This document shows positions 42,744 through 51,352 of a DNA stretch of 64,000 bases, piece after piece. Every line of letters starts with the position of its first letter. Positions within the stretch are counted from its first letter, which is position 1. Below the pieces are notes generated by a model. That model made no database searches. It saw only the letters and a program-made list of their open reading frames with translations, and was not told the DNA's origin. The translations under genes were made by a program, and so were the position numbers. The stretch is from contig NZ_MKZO01000079.1 of NCBI RefSeq assembly GCF_001941965.1, positions 1 through 64,000 on the forward strand. The letters run 5' to 3'. This stretch comes from Pseudomonas putida. GTDB lineage: Bacteria > Pseudomonadota > Gammaproteobacteria > Pseudomonadales > Pseudomonadaceae.

Positions 42744-42771
42744 GGCGGCCAGGCCCTGGGGGCTGGCCGCC
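42744..42771. terminator. GC-rich hairpin after paralogue 2
   Basis: GGCGGCCAG and CTGGCCGCC form a perfect 9-bp stem 13 bases after the stop. No T-run follows, so termination is possible but not certain. Confidence 0.5.
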
Positions 42772-42810
42772 GGCTTTGCAGGCGCATCGCACTCTTCAGG
42801 AGGCACCCCC

Positions 42811-43098
42811 ATGAATCCCGATTTTCTCGCCAGGCAATCCGGCGTCAGCGTACACAGCGTGATCGATTACCAGCACTTGGGCAGGACGCACATCCTGCGT
42901 ATCGACCGGGACAAGGAGGCCAGGCGGCGTCAGGCGCTCAAGGCGCGCGCCGAGGCGGGATCTTGTGAGGCCATCTTCACCAGCGGTCCGGGTGAGGTTC
43001 ATCCGGACGGCTGGCCTTTCTCGATTTCCCCGAACAGCCATTCCCGGAATACCTCCAGCGCCACCGGCGCTTCTCCCGGCCGGCTGACCAGCACATAG
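42811..43098 (+). pseudogene. truncated paralogue 3
   Basis: The ATG has an ideal ribosome site (AGGAGG). The first 58 residues (MNPDFLARQSGVSVHSVIDY, then LGRTHILRIDRDKEARRRQA) parallel the N-termini of paralogues 1 and 2. After about residue 60 the similarity stops and the frame runs antisense through the end of the LysR gene (stop at 42999). The remaining three quarters of the gene are missing. Confidence 0.65.
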
Positions 43099-43877
43099 CG
43101 TTCGCTCAGTTGTGCCACTTCCGGCCAGGGTGCACGCAGCCGATCCTGCGCCAGATCCTCCTCGACATACAGGCGCGGCACCAGCGCCATGCCCATGCCG
43201 GCACGGGCGGCGTCGATCAGCAGGGAGAAACGGTCATAACGTGGGCCGCTTTCATGCTGGGGAAGCGCGATGCCGCTGTGCCGTGCATAGGCCGCCCATT
43301 GTTCGCCATCCTCGTGCTTGTGCAGCAACGGCAGCTCAGCGGGCGCACGCTCGGCCAGACCCGGATGGCACACCGCAAGCAGCGGCGCCTGGAACAACGC
43401 CTGCACCTGCATCCCGCTCCAGGCCGGGTGCTCGATATTGATCGCCGCATGCAGCCCGCTGTCGGCCAGGTTGAATGGCTCGGTGCGTTCACGAAGATTG
43501 ATCCGCACCTGCGGGTGGCGCTGGTGAAAATCTGCCATGCGCGGAATCAGCCAGCGGCTGGCGAGGGTCGGGATCACGCCGATTTCCAGCGGCGCATCGA
43601 CCCGGGCATCGGCCTGCAACTGGCGGGTGCGGCGCTCAATCAGGTCCAGCGCCTCGCGCATCTCGGCGGCGTAGCGCGCGCCCAGGTCGGACAGTTCGAC
43701 GCGATTACCGACCCTGTGGAAAAGACGTACGCCGACCTGGTCTTCCAGCTTGGCGATCTGTCGGCTGATGGCGCCTTCGGTGAGTGACAGTTCCTGCGCG
43801 GCGCGGGCAAAACTCTGATGGCGGGCAGCGGCTTCGAGCGCGAGCAGGGCGGTGGTGCCGGGGAGACGTCGTGTCAC
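42999..43877 (-). CDS. LysR-family regulator, GcvA-like
   Basis: From GTG 43877 (TRRLPGTTALLALEAAARHQ) the protein has about 292 aa. The helix-turn-helix SFARAAQELSLTEGAISRQI and the pattern FxRxGNRVxLxxxG fit the GcvA/AmpR subgroup. The open frame extends upstream to 43982, but the conserved part begins at the GTG. The gene ends inside the truncated paralogue. As the end of this gene is also found next to module C, it belongs to the duplicated unit and may regulate the paralogues. Confidence 0.78.
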   Translation of the reverse strand: MTRRLPGTTALLALEAAARHQSFARAAQELSLTEGAISRQIAKLEDQVGVRLFHRVGNRVELSDLGARYAAEMREALDLIERRTRQLQADARVDAPLEIGVIPTLASRWLIPRMADFHQRHPQVRINLRERTEPFNLADSGLHAAINIEHPAWSGMQVQALFQAPLLAVCHPGLAERAPAELPLLHKHEDGEQWAAYARHSGIALPQHESGPRYDRFSLLIDAARAGMGMALVPRLYVEEDLAQDRLRAPWPEVAQLSERYVLVSRPGEAPVALEVFREWLFGEIEKGQPSG

Positions 43878-43999
43878 GGGAGATGCAGTCCTTGCAAGGG
43901 GGCGACAGGATGACGCATGGGCAAGCTGCCTTGCAAAAAATTCGGTAACGATTTCGTCGTCGGGATCACTAGCATTCCTCATCCAACAACAACGGAGCC

Positions 44000-44623
44000 A
44001 TGAGGGCTATGAGGACGATCGATCGGGTATTGCTGGGCGCCGGGCTGCTGGTGCCGTTCTGGCTGTTTTTCGGGGTGCTGATCACGGCCAGCCAGTTCCC
44101 GGGGTACAGCCATGTGGAGTTGGCCATGAGTCAGTTGGGCGCGGTGGGGGCGCCGACCCATGAGCTTTCGCCCTGGGTGAACAACCTGCCGCTGGGGCTG
44201 TTGTTCGTGTTGTGCGGGGTGGGCTTGTTCCGGCGTTTCGAGGGCGCGCGGCTGGCGTGGGTCGGGGCGCTGCTGGTGGTGGTGCATGGGCTGGCCAGCA
44301 TGAGTGCCGGGTATTTCCCCTGCGACCAGGGCTGTGTGCCGGCAGAGCCCTCGTTCTCCCAGCGCATGCACAACCTGTCGGGGCTGGTGATGTTCCTCAC
44401 CCTGACCCTGGCCAGCACGCTGTGGATCTTCCAGGGCAAACGCCTGCTCGGCTCGGTGGCCTTTTCCCGGTTCTCGCTGCTGTGCACGGTGCTGGCGCTG
44501 GTCACTGTCGGGTTGATGGCCGGGGCTATGGAAAGCGGACATGGCTTTGGCCTGTACCAACGCCTCAACTACGGAACTGCGGTGATCTGGCTGGCCGTAC
44601 TGGCGTGGATGAGCCAGCGCTGA
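44000..44623 (+). CDS. DUF998 membrane protein
   Basis: The 207 aa protein has six hydrophobic segments and the DUF998 pattern: GYSHVELAMSQLGA near the start, then YFPCDQGC and MHNLSG. The family is found in inner membranes and its role is unknown. The start may be 44000 or the ATG at 44009; GGAG lies 2 and 11 bases upstream respectively. It is divergent from the LysR gene, so that regulator could also control it. Confidence 0.82.
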   Translation: MRAMRTIDRVLLGAGLLVPFWLFFGVLITASQFPGYSHVELAMSQLGAVGAPTHELSPWVNNLPLGLLFVLCGVGLFRRFEGARLAWVGALLVVVHGLASMSAGYFPCDQGCVPAEPSFSQRMHNLSGLVMFLTLTLASTLWIFQGKRLLGSVAFSRFSLLCTVLALVTVGLMAGAMESGHGFGLYQRLNYGTAVIWLAVLAWMSQR

Positions 44624-44701
44624 GGTGAGGGCTGGCAAAGACGGTGGACTACATGACATCATGTAATAACATTACGTTATTTCAATGAGTATCGATTGCG
44701 C

Positions 44702-45850
44702 ATGTCTGCCCCGCCTTCCACCCGTCTTCACTCGATCGATGCCCTGCGTGGCTTGGTCATTCTCTTCATGTTGCTGGATCACGTCCGCGAGACTTTCTAC
44801 CTGCATCTGCAGGTCAGCGATCCCATGGACGTGGGCCAGACTGATCCGACGTTGTTCTTCAGCCGCACCCTGGCGCACCTGTGTGCGCCGGTGTTCATTC
44901 TGCTGACCGGTCTTTCCGCATTTCTCTATGGCGAGAAGCAGCAGGGCAAGGCGGCGGTGTCGAGCTTCCTGTTCAAGCGTGGTTTGTTCCTGGTGGTGCT
45001 GGAATTCACCCTGGTCAACTTCGCCTGGACCTTCCAGTTGCCGCCGAGCGTGATCTATCTCCAGGTGATCTGGGCCATCGGTCTGAGCATGCTGGCCTTG
45101 AGTGCGCTGATCTGGCTGCCGCGGGCGGTGCTGACCGGGCTGGGTGTGGTGCTGGTGGCGGGGCATAACCTGCTGGATGGCGTGCACTTCCCGGTGGAGT
45201 CGGCGATGCACGTGCCGTGGGCGGTGCTGCATGACCGGGGCTGGATCGAGGTGTCCGAGGGGCTGCGTTTGCGCACGTCTTATCCGTTGCTGCCGTGGAT
45301 CGGGGTCATTGCACTCGGGTATGCGATGGGGCCGTGGTTTGCCCGGGGCAGCGAGGCGCTGGTGCGGCGTCGGCGGTTGTTGCTGGCGGCGGGTTCGGCG
45401 TTGGGGGTGTTCTTCGTGCTGCGCTTGCTCAATGGGTATGGCGAGAAACCGTGGGCAGGTGGCGAGACCGCGGTGCAGACGGTCATGAGCTTTTTCAATA
45501 TCACCAAGTATCCGCCTTCGCTGCTGTTCCTGGCGTTGACCCTGGGAATCGGGCTGTTGCTGCTGGTGGTGTTCGAGCGGCGGAACGAGGGCAGGGTGGT
45601 CCGTTGGCTGGCGGTGTTCGGGGCGGCGCCGATGTTCTTCTACCTGCTGCACCTGTATGTGTTGAAGGTGCTGTATGTGCTGGCGGTGGGGCTGTTCGGG
45701 ACCAATCATGGGCAGTATTTCGGGTTTGATTCGATGGCCGCGGTGTGGGCCGGGGCGGTGGTGCTGGCGCTGGCGTTGTATCTGCCGGTGCGCTGGTTTG
45801 CCCGGTTGAAGGCGCGGCGGCGGGATATTGCCTGGTTGAAGTACTTGTAG
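44702..45850 (+). CDS. DUF1624-type membrane acyltransferase-like protein
   Basis: The 382 aa protein begins RLHSIDALRGLVILFMLLDH, the signature of heparan-glucosaminide acetyltransferase-like proteins, with the conserved histidine in LLDHVRETFY. About ten membrane helices follow. Such proteins transfer acyl groups across the inner membrane to sugars; the acceptor is not known here. The gene stands alone, 78 bases after the DUF998 gene, and is followed by a REP doublet. Confidence 0.78.
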   Translation: MSAPPSTRLHSIDALRGLVILFMLLDHVRETFYLHLQVSDPMDVGQTDPTLFFSRTLAHLCAPVFILLTGLSAFLYGEKQQGKAAVSSFLFKRGLFLVVLEFTLVNFAWTFQLPPSVIYLQVIWAIGLSMLALSALIWLPRAVLTGLGVVLVAGHNLLDGVHFPVESAMHVPWAVLHDRGWIEVSEGLRLRTSYPLLPWIGVIALGYAMGPWFARGSEALVRRRRLLLAAGSALGVFFVLRLLNGYGEKPWAGGETAVQTVMSFFNITKYPPSLLFLALTLGIGLLLLVVFERRNEGRVVRWLAVFGAAPMFFYLLHLYVLKVLYVLAVGLFGTNHGQYFGFDSMAAVWAGAVVLALALYLPVRWFARLKARRRDIAWLKYL

Positions 45851-45867
45851 GCTGACAACACGGACCA

Positions 45868-45942
45868 TGTGGGAGCTGGCTTGCCAGCGATTGCAATAGT
45901 GAATTCACCATCGCTATCGCTGGCAAGCCAGCTCCCACAGGG
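45868..45942. repeat. REP doublet 4 (reversed arrangement)
   Basis: The same two REP units as elsewhere, but in the opposite order (the TGGGAGC unit first), so the arms point the other way. It lies 17 bases after the stop of the acyltransferase-like gene. Confidence 0.9.
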
Positions 45943-46013
45943 TTAGCGGTGCTCGTGAGGTCTGTAAAGGTGTCGCATATAGCTACGAAATTCCCGCTAT
46001 GTCCGACTTTTCT

Positions 46014-46316
46014 GTAGGCAATTTCCCAATCATACTTCCGCGCCTAGTTTGACGTTGCACTCCTGGAAATGGCTGCCTAGTCTTCGCCGGTCGCTGCGGT
46101 TTGGCGATCAGGTTTGGTCACCTGTCGACTTTTTTGGAGTCGCTCATCTTCAACGTTGAGCGCGTTGGCTGCTGTCATGGCGGCTGTGCGCGGAGCACCC
46201 TCGGGTGCGCCGGATAATGCTCCTGAAGTCCCGGTTGACCAATCCGCGTACAGTCGCCACCCAATTGTTTGGTCACGTTATGGATGGCGATTCTCTCAGA
46301 CTTCCGGAGTGCCACC
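46014..46316 (+). repeat. upstream module of the DUF3077 gene, repeated at 49,249
   Basis: The stretch includes tagtcttcgccggtcgctgc, catggcggctgtgcgcggag, a small hairpin (gcaccctcgggtgc) and acccaattgtttggtcacgt. A diverged copy (49,249-49,458) precedes the decayed third DUF3077 copy. The 466 bases between the acyltransferase-like gene and the DUF3077 gene hold REP doublet 4 and this module, and no gene. Confidence 0.75.
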
Positions 46317-46607
46317 ATGATCAAACCCGTACCCGATCCACCCCGCACCGCCCACACTCACTTCGCCACCTGCAACGGCACCCATCCGCCGTTGTTCAGC
46401 GTCTGCGAAGGCGCCAGCATGGAAGATGTCCTTGTGCACCTGACCATGTCCCTGTCCTCGGCTTATGAAACCAACTACCAGGTCTGCGAATCGGCGAGCA
46501 AGCCGATGCAGAGCCTTGCCTGGGCGACCCAGCATTCGCTGGAGATTTGTCAGGCGTTGGTGGAGTCGTTGCTTAAGAAGGCAGACGGGAAGCGGGGAGG
46601 CCTCTGA
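46317..46607 (+). CDS. DUF3077 protein (intact copy)
   Basis: The 96 aa protein MIKPVPDPPRTAHTHFATCN has GGAG 7 bases before the ATG. The layout is typical of the small Pseudomonas DUF3077 family: a proline-rich start, then LFSVCEGASMEDVLVHLTMS, a cysteine-containing helix (NYQVCESASKPMQSLAWATQ) and HSLEICQALVESLL. No function has been established for the family. Two further broken copies lie within 3 kb (47,134 and 49,459). Confidence 0.8.
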   Translation: MIKPVPDPPRTAHTHFATCNGTHPPLFSVCEGASMEDVLVHLTMSLSSAYETNYQVCESASKPMQSLAWATQHSLEICQALVESLLKKADGKRGGL

Positions 46608-46666
46608 TCCATTCGAGGCCATCTCACGCTGGTGGCCTCATCGTTCGCTATGGAGCAGGGTAAAAG

Positions 46667-46692
46667 CCCCCAGTTCGGTTCTGAACTGGGGG
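46667..46692 (-). terminator. terminator hairpin between convergent genes
   Basis: CCCCCAGTTC and GAACTGGGGG form a perfect 10-bp stem. The minus strand continues with GCTTTTA. It lies between the DUF3077 gene and the minus-strand 71 aa gene and can serve both. Confidence 0.75.
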
Positions 46693-46728
46693 CCGCTAAG
46701 TAGGGGGTGTCTGTCGTAACAGATGTCA

Positions 46729-46944
46729 TCAGGTACCGGCTTTGAATTCCTGAGCAGTCATTTGCCCGAGGTAGGAGCATGCCAATAGCGTGGCAGTGCT
46801 GCTGACTTCGGCCCCCTGCTTTGCAGTCTGAATATCGCGCAAGGTCACGTGCGGTTCAGGGAATCCGTAATACGTCGAGGCGTAGGCAGTGTGCCCACCA
46901 TGGTTGTCGAAGAAGGTCAGGCAGTAATAGTGCAGTCTATCCAT
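46729..46944 (-). CDS. hypothetical 71 aa protein
   Basis: MDRLHYYCLTFFDNHGGHTA with AAGGAG 10 bases upstream of the ATG. It is compact and aromatic at the N-terminus and continues YASTYYGFPEPHVTLRDIQT, then a helical C-terminus (GAEVSSTATLLACSYLGQMT). I take it for a small Pseudomonas-type hypothetical protein. The frame is open farther upstream, but that part is antisense to the DUF3077 fragment. Confidence 0.6.
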   Translation of the reverse strand: MDRLHYYCLTFFDNHGGHTAYASTYYGFPEPHVTLRDIQTAKQGAEVSSTATLLACSYLGQMTAQEFKAGT

Positions 46945-47133
46945 TGTTCCAGTGCTCCTTGCTTGAAAGACGATGGAGTGTAGTTGAGCGTTCTGATTTG
47001 TCGCCCTCCCAGCCATAAAAAGCCAAAGAAGACCGGGATCAGGGGGGGGGCGGCGATGAGCGAGCAGTTTTTGGGTGACGAGAAAGGCGATGAGGTCACT
47101 GCTGGTATTAGCATTGTGGAGCGTCCCTGAGGG

Positions 47134-47286
47134 TCCTCGGCCTACGAAACCAACTATCAGGTCTGCGAATTGGCGAGCAAGCCGATGCAGAGCCTTGCCT
47201 GGGCGACCCAGCATTCGCTGGAGATTTGTCAGGCGTTGGTGGAGTCGTTGCTTAAGACGGCAGAGCGGAAGCAGGGAAAAGAATGA
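47134..47286 (+). pseudogene. DUF3077 fragment, second copy (3' half only)
   Basis: The frame AYETNYQVCELASKPMQSLA, then WATQHSLEICQALVESLLKT, is nearly identical to the C-terminal half of the intact gene at 46317, but the first half is missing. It shows a recent partial duplication. Confidence 0.85.
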
Positions 47287-47431
47287 TCCTTCCAAGGCCA
47301 TTTCATATTGATGGCCTCATCACTGACTACTTGCTCAGACAGTTCCCACCTGACAGTCGGAGTCATCCGGCTGACTAACCCACTACATCTAGCAAGCATT
47401 TGCGTCCTCAGGAAATAAAGGACGCAGACAC

Positions 47432-47587
47432 ATGACCGCCCGAAACAAGGCGCTGCTCTCGGCTTGTGCCGTACTGCTGTTCGCGCTGTTCACGGCACTC
47501 GCCATGATCACTCGCATCTCTCCCAGTCCCCGACATATCGGGGGCGAAAAACTGCCCTGGTCGGGTAAGCGTGTTGGAGATGATTGA
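47432..47587 (+). pseudogene. 5' fragment of a CHAP amidase gene
   Basis: MTARNKALLSACAVLLFALF, TALAMITRISPSPRH matches the first 38 residues of the amidase at 48618 (MITRIDPNPRH). The bases upstream (from about 47,340) also match those before the intact gene. After IGGEK the sequence turns into an unrelated gene end, and the frame stops at 47587. The catalytic part is missing. Confidence 0.8.
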
Positions 47588-48425
47588 TGATGAAGGCGAT
47601 ACGTTTGCAGTCGAGTGGCTTTTGGCGCTGGCGAAGGATGAGGGCTTGTTCTTCAACCCCAGATCAGAGGACAAGAACATCAAGGTGATCATGGAGCGCT
47701 TCATGCCTGGGTCAACCCTCGAAGGTGTCTATGATCTGGATGACAGACCAGATACCCATCGATTTGATTTTGCCTACACGACCTCTCAACGAGACATATT
47801 TTTTAACGTCTACGTGAATGCCTTGGAGACCTGGCTTGATGTTTCGGAAAGCAGCCCAGGCCTCGGTGGATCTGCGATCTATGCGGGCGTAGCCAGCTTC
47901 GCCTTCAACACGCGACGTACCTTTGTCGGGGATCCTGGGGGGCTGTCCGACCTGGCGCTGCGTAGACGACTTGACAACATGCTATGCTCGGCAATCAAGC
48001 ACGGCAGCACAGATCATATAGCTCCTCATCCTGATCAGATCAGCGGTAACGAGAGCTTAGGCGTTCCTCCTCTGACTTGGGTCAGGGGAGGGACTCCAGG
48101 CAACATCCAGCGCATGATTGAAACCGTAATCGTATCCCTAGAAAACGTTGTGCCGGAGGTGGCCCATGCCCATTACGACTTCCACGCAAGAGCCTTCTGC
48201 AATTCTGAAGGCAGACAGCTATTGGAGCCAGTTCTGGGAAGCTGGGGTCATCAGCTTGCAAGAAGCGGAAAGGCGAGCGCTGGGATCACTACGTTTAAGA
48301 GATGCATACTGCTCCGATCCCTTGTACGCCAGAAAAGCTGCGCGCGACCCCTCCTTCTGGAGCAAGTTCTACGCGACTCGCGTCAATTCGTAGACCACGG
48401 TGAGCTCCTGGGCATCTTCTATTGA
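47571..48425 (+). pseudogene. 5'-truncated gene of unknown function, possibly a toxin C-terminal part
   Basis: The frame is open across the amidase junction. From EMIDDEGDTFAVEWLLALAK on, it codes for an acidic, protein-like sequence with TTSQRDIFFNVYVNALETWL and LSDLALRRRLDNMLCSAIKH. No start with a ribosome site exists; the true 5' end was probably replaced by the amidase fragment. From about 48,166 a better gene overlaps in another frame, so the last 85 codons here may be out-of-frame read-through. I do not know the family. Confidence 0.5.
48166..48393 (+). CDS. small 75 aa protein, possible immunity or partner protein
   Basis: MPITTSTQEPSAILKADSYW continues SQFWEAGVISLQEAERRALG and ends FWSKFYATRVNS. 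A strong ribosome site (GGAGG, 6 bases before the ATG) supports it, although it overlaps the longer frame at 47571 by 228 bases. The aromatic, alpha-helical makeup suggests a small soluble protein. A strong terminator follows at 48,445. Its position after a truncated possible toxin gene makes an immunity role conceivable. Confidence 0.55.
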   Translation: MPITTSTQEPSAILKADSYWSQFWEAGVISLQEAERRALGSLRLRDAYCSDPLYARKAARDPSFWSKFYATRVNS

Positions 48426-48444
48426 TTGTGCAGTCACTCTTTCC

Positions 48445-48469
48445 AAAAGGCCCCATTGGGGCCTTTTTC
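48445..48469 (+). terminator. rho-independent terminator
   Basis: AAAAGGCCCC-AT-TGGGGCCTTTTT is an almost perfect hairpin with a T-run, placed 52 bases after the small gene ending at 48393. Confidence 0.9.
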
Positions 48470-48617
48470 TTGGGTGTTTTCAGGTATGGCGCGTTGCGCA
48501 TAAGTACAACTGCGGCATGATCAGACAATTCCTGTGTGATGACAGGAATAGTCCTACTGACTAATCCATCTGATCCAGTAAGCATCTGCGCCCTCGGGAA
48601 ACCATGGGCGTGGATAC

Positions 48618-49253
48618 ATGACAATCAGCAACAAACGAATCCTCATCCTGCTCGCTACCTGCGCGGCGTTGCTGCTCGTTGTGTTCACGGCACACGCCAT
48701 GATCACTCGCATCGATCCCAACCCCCGTCATACCGTGGGCGAGCAACTGGATGAACTGAACGGCGTCGCCATCTACTACAACGGTGGGGTCAATACGGTG
48801 CTGGGTCGGAACCTGAGTCCAGACGGTTACAACCTGGGCCTCCGTTACCAATGCGTAGAGTTCGTTAAACGCTATTACTTCGAGCGTTATGACCATCGCA
48901 TGCCTGACTCATATGGCCATGCGAAGGATTTCTTCGATCCGAGGTTGATCGATGGTGAGGTGAATCCCCAGCGGGCCATGCTGCAATTTCGCAACGGCAG
49001 TTCCGTGCGGCCCCAGGCGGAAGATTTGCTGGTCTTCGCGCCCACGTTGCTCAATCGCTATGGCCATGTCGCAGTGATCGCCAATGTTGGCGAGGGCAGC
49101 TTGGAGATTGCCCAGCAAAATCCTGGACCCTTCGCTGGCTCAAGAGAGACATTGCGCCTGATGGCGCGTGAGGGGCGGTGGTACGTCGAACAGTCACAGG
49201 TTCTGGGTTGGTTGAGATTGTCGGACGTAGAGGGATTTCCGCCTCCCATGTAG
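48618..49253 (+). CDS. CHAP-domain amidase, probably exported
   Basis: The 211 aa protein has an N-terminal hydrophobic segment (residues 8-27, ILILLATCAALLLVVFTAHA), then a CHAP domain. The catalytic Cys is C79 in LRYQCVEFVKRYYFE, the His is H150 in NRYGHVAVIANV, and a polar partner follows in EIAQQNPG. CHAP enzymes cut peptidoglycan amide bonds or glutathionylspermidine. The gene lies in a locus with type VI effector genes, so it may be a cell-wall amidase effector or a housekeeping amidase. An almost identical 5' end is found at 47432. Confidence 0.82.
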   Translation: MTISNKRILILLATCAALLLVVFTAHAMITRIDPNPRHTVGEQLDELNGVAIYYNGGVNTVLGRNLSPDGYNLGLRYQCVEFVKRYYFERYDHRMPDSYGHAKDFFDPRLIDGEVNPQRAMLQFRNGSSVRPQAEDLLVFAPTLLNRYGHVAVIANVGEGSLEIAQQNPGPFAGSRETLRLMAREGRWYVEQSQVLGWLRLSDVEGFPPPM

Positions 49254-49799
49254 GCAACTTCCTGATAACCCTTTCGCGCCTCGTTTGACATGGCACTCCT
49301 GGAATCGCACATCTAGTCTTCGCCGGTCGCTGCTGTCATGGCGGCTGTGCGCGGAGCACCTTTGGGTGCGCCGGAGTGTGTTCCAGAATGCCGGTTGACC
49401 AATCCACGTACAGTCGTCACCCAATCGTTTGGTCACGTTCTTGATGATGGTTTCCACCGCCTATAAGACCAACTACCAGGTCTGCGAGTCGGCGAGCAAG
49501 CCGATGTAAAGCCTGGCGTGGGCGACCCAGCATTCGCTGGAGATCTGCCAGGTGTTGGTGGAGTCGTTTATGAAATCGGGTCAGAAACCCATTTCCTGAG
49601 TTGAGCGCTGAACAAATAGGCTGCCGGGTCTGCACGGCAGTCTTTCCAAGCAACTTCAAAAAAGTCCTACAAATCCGTCAGAAACGTCTGATTTATCCAG
49701 TCTCTCCGAACCTTCACGGTTGCAGCCTCCCAACCGACACGCACCGCTGTCCTTTCATCTCGAAGACAAGGCCGGGGCTCACAAGCAAGGAGCAATGCC
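49254..49799 (+). pseudogene. third DUF3077 module: upstream block plus gene with internal deletion and stop
   Basis: The upstream block (49,249-49,458) copies that at 46,014. It then jumps directly into the middle of the gene: YKTNYQVCESASKPM, then TAA, then SLAWATQHSLEICQVLVESF, ending at 49,600. The first half of the gene is deleted and an in-frame stop lies at about 49,504. The remaining bases to 49,799 hold only the upstream region of the PAAR operon. Confidence 0.75.
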
Positions 49800-49889
49800 A
49801 TGGATATCAGCACCTCACGTTTTACCACTGAAGTTTCGCCTGTGTTGTCCGTCACCCAGGAGCTGTCCTGCTTCGAGAAGGACGTTTGA
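49800..49889 (+). CDS. possible 29 aa leader peptide before the PAAR gene
   Basis: MDISTSRFTTEVSPVLSVTQ, ELSCFEKDV-stop. AAGGAG lies 8 bases before the ATG, and the stop is 3 bases before the PAAR start, which itself lacks a good ribosome site. It may couple translation into the PAAR gene. Confidence 0.45.
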   Translation: MDISTSRFTTEVSPVLSVTQELSCFEKDV

Positions 49890-49892
49890 ATC

Positions 49893-51352
49893 ATGGCCCG
49901 CTCAATACTCTTCGGCCTGGGTCAAGGTCTCCATGGTGACCAGACTACTACGGGCGCGGTCTGCTTCAGCAGCTTGCCCAACATGGCGCAGGATGGACGC
50001 GGTGTCCTGCGGCTGGGCGACAAGACCACGCGATGTCCTCGATGTGGTGAAGTCGGCACCATCGCTGAAGGCCTGGATGCCTTCAAATGGATGGGGCAGC
50101 CTACAGCAGTAGACGGGGCGCGTATTCAGTGTGGTTGCCCAGCAGGCAGCAATCGACTCATAGCGAAGGATGGAATGCCTACGGGGGTAGCAGAGCCGGC
50201 TACCGGGGCGGCAGCTAGCTCAAGCCCGGCTCAGCCACAACCCTATTCTCAACCTGCTGCTGCCACGCGGGCTGCTCCGCCAGTGCCTGCTGCTCGGTCT
50301 TCGACACCAACTGAAGACAACGAACTGGCCGAGCCCGGCTTCTACATCGTTCCGAAATCCATTGGTCGCCGCTCACTGGAAGCCGAACTGTTCGGGGGGG
50401 GCCTTCTCCCGAGGTGATGCGCAAGTTCAACGCAATGAACGGCAGTCTTGGTCAGGACATCGTCAAGGCTGGGCAGTTGGTTGTGCTCAGCGATCCCCGC
50501 AACTACATGTGCACGCAGGAAGAAGCGCATCTGATGGAGGCGGCGGAGGAGGTGGCTGAGGCATTGAAGGATCTGTCGCCGGAAGATGCTGATTTCATGA
50601 CTGAGCATCAAGCTCAAATTGCGGCGATTCTCGGAAGCGTTTCGACTTGGGCAGGGGTGACCGCTGCGGGAATGGAAAAACACATGGGCGATATCACTCG
50701 CTCTTTGGTGAAGCTGGAAGAATTGTATGGTGACACTTACCGTAGGTATGGCCGTCTCAACGTTCCAGAATTTTTTGCCAGGCGGAAAGACATTCTGACG
50801 GAGCTTGATGGCAAGCTATTCAACTCCTCCAAAATTCGCAGTTTCCTTTCTTTAGGGAGTCATCCAACCTTGCAGAAATCCTTGGGTGTCTCGAGCAAGA
50901 GCTTGGTGCATCATTGGAAAAAGTCTGGTGGGGTGGGGCCAATTCCAGGCTATTCTAAGTACGTAAGGACTATGGAAAGAGCGACTTCCTACATGAAGGG
51001 GGGTGGTTACCTTGCTATCGGTGTTGGTGATGTCTCCTCCGCACTCATAATCAAGGAGGCTTGTGAGGCAGGCTCGTCAGGAACATGTGCAAGGATTGCA
51101 ATAACTGAAACTTCAAAGTTTGCGGGGATGTCTTGGGGAGGAATGCAGGCCGCGAAGATAGCAGTGAAAGAAAGCGCGTATGTGTGCTGGAAATTATCCA
51201 AGGATCCGAGGAGGTTTGCAGTCTGCAATATCGCGGTTGTCGCGGGCTCCTCCTACGCCGGAGCCGAGCTTGGGGCGATTGCGGGGGCAGCGGTTGGTGA
51301 GGCTGCTGTACAGACTGGAGAGGTCATTCATGACCTTTATCTGTATGACTGA
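49893..51352 (+). pseudogene. PAAR-domain type VI effector, frame broken at a G8 tract
   Basis: The first part (to TGA 50,417) has a PAAR domain (GDQTTTGAVCFSSLP, then GRGVLRLGDKTTRCPRCGEV and IQCGCPAGSNRLIA) that would cap the VgrG spike. A Pro/Ala linker and GFYIVPKSIGRRSLEAELFG follow. At GGGGGGGG (50,393-50,401) the frame runs out. One extra G would continue as PSPEVMRKFNAMNGSLGQDI into the second part, which has no ribosome site of its own. The C-terminal 150 residues carry small-residue stretches (GAELGAIAGAAVGEAAV) suited to membrane insertion. I infer a pore-forming toxin in one 486 aa protein, currently frameshifted. Confidence 0.75.
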
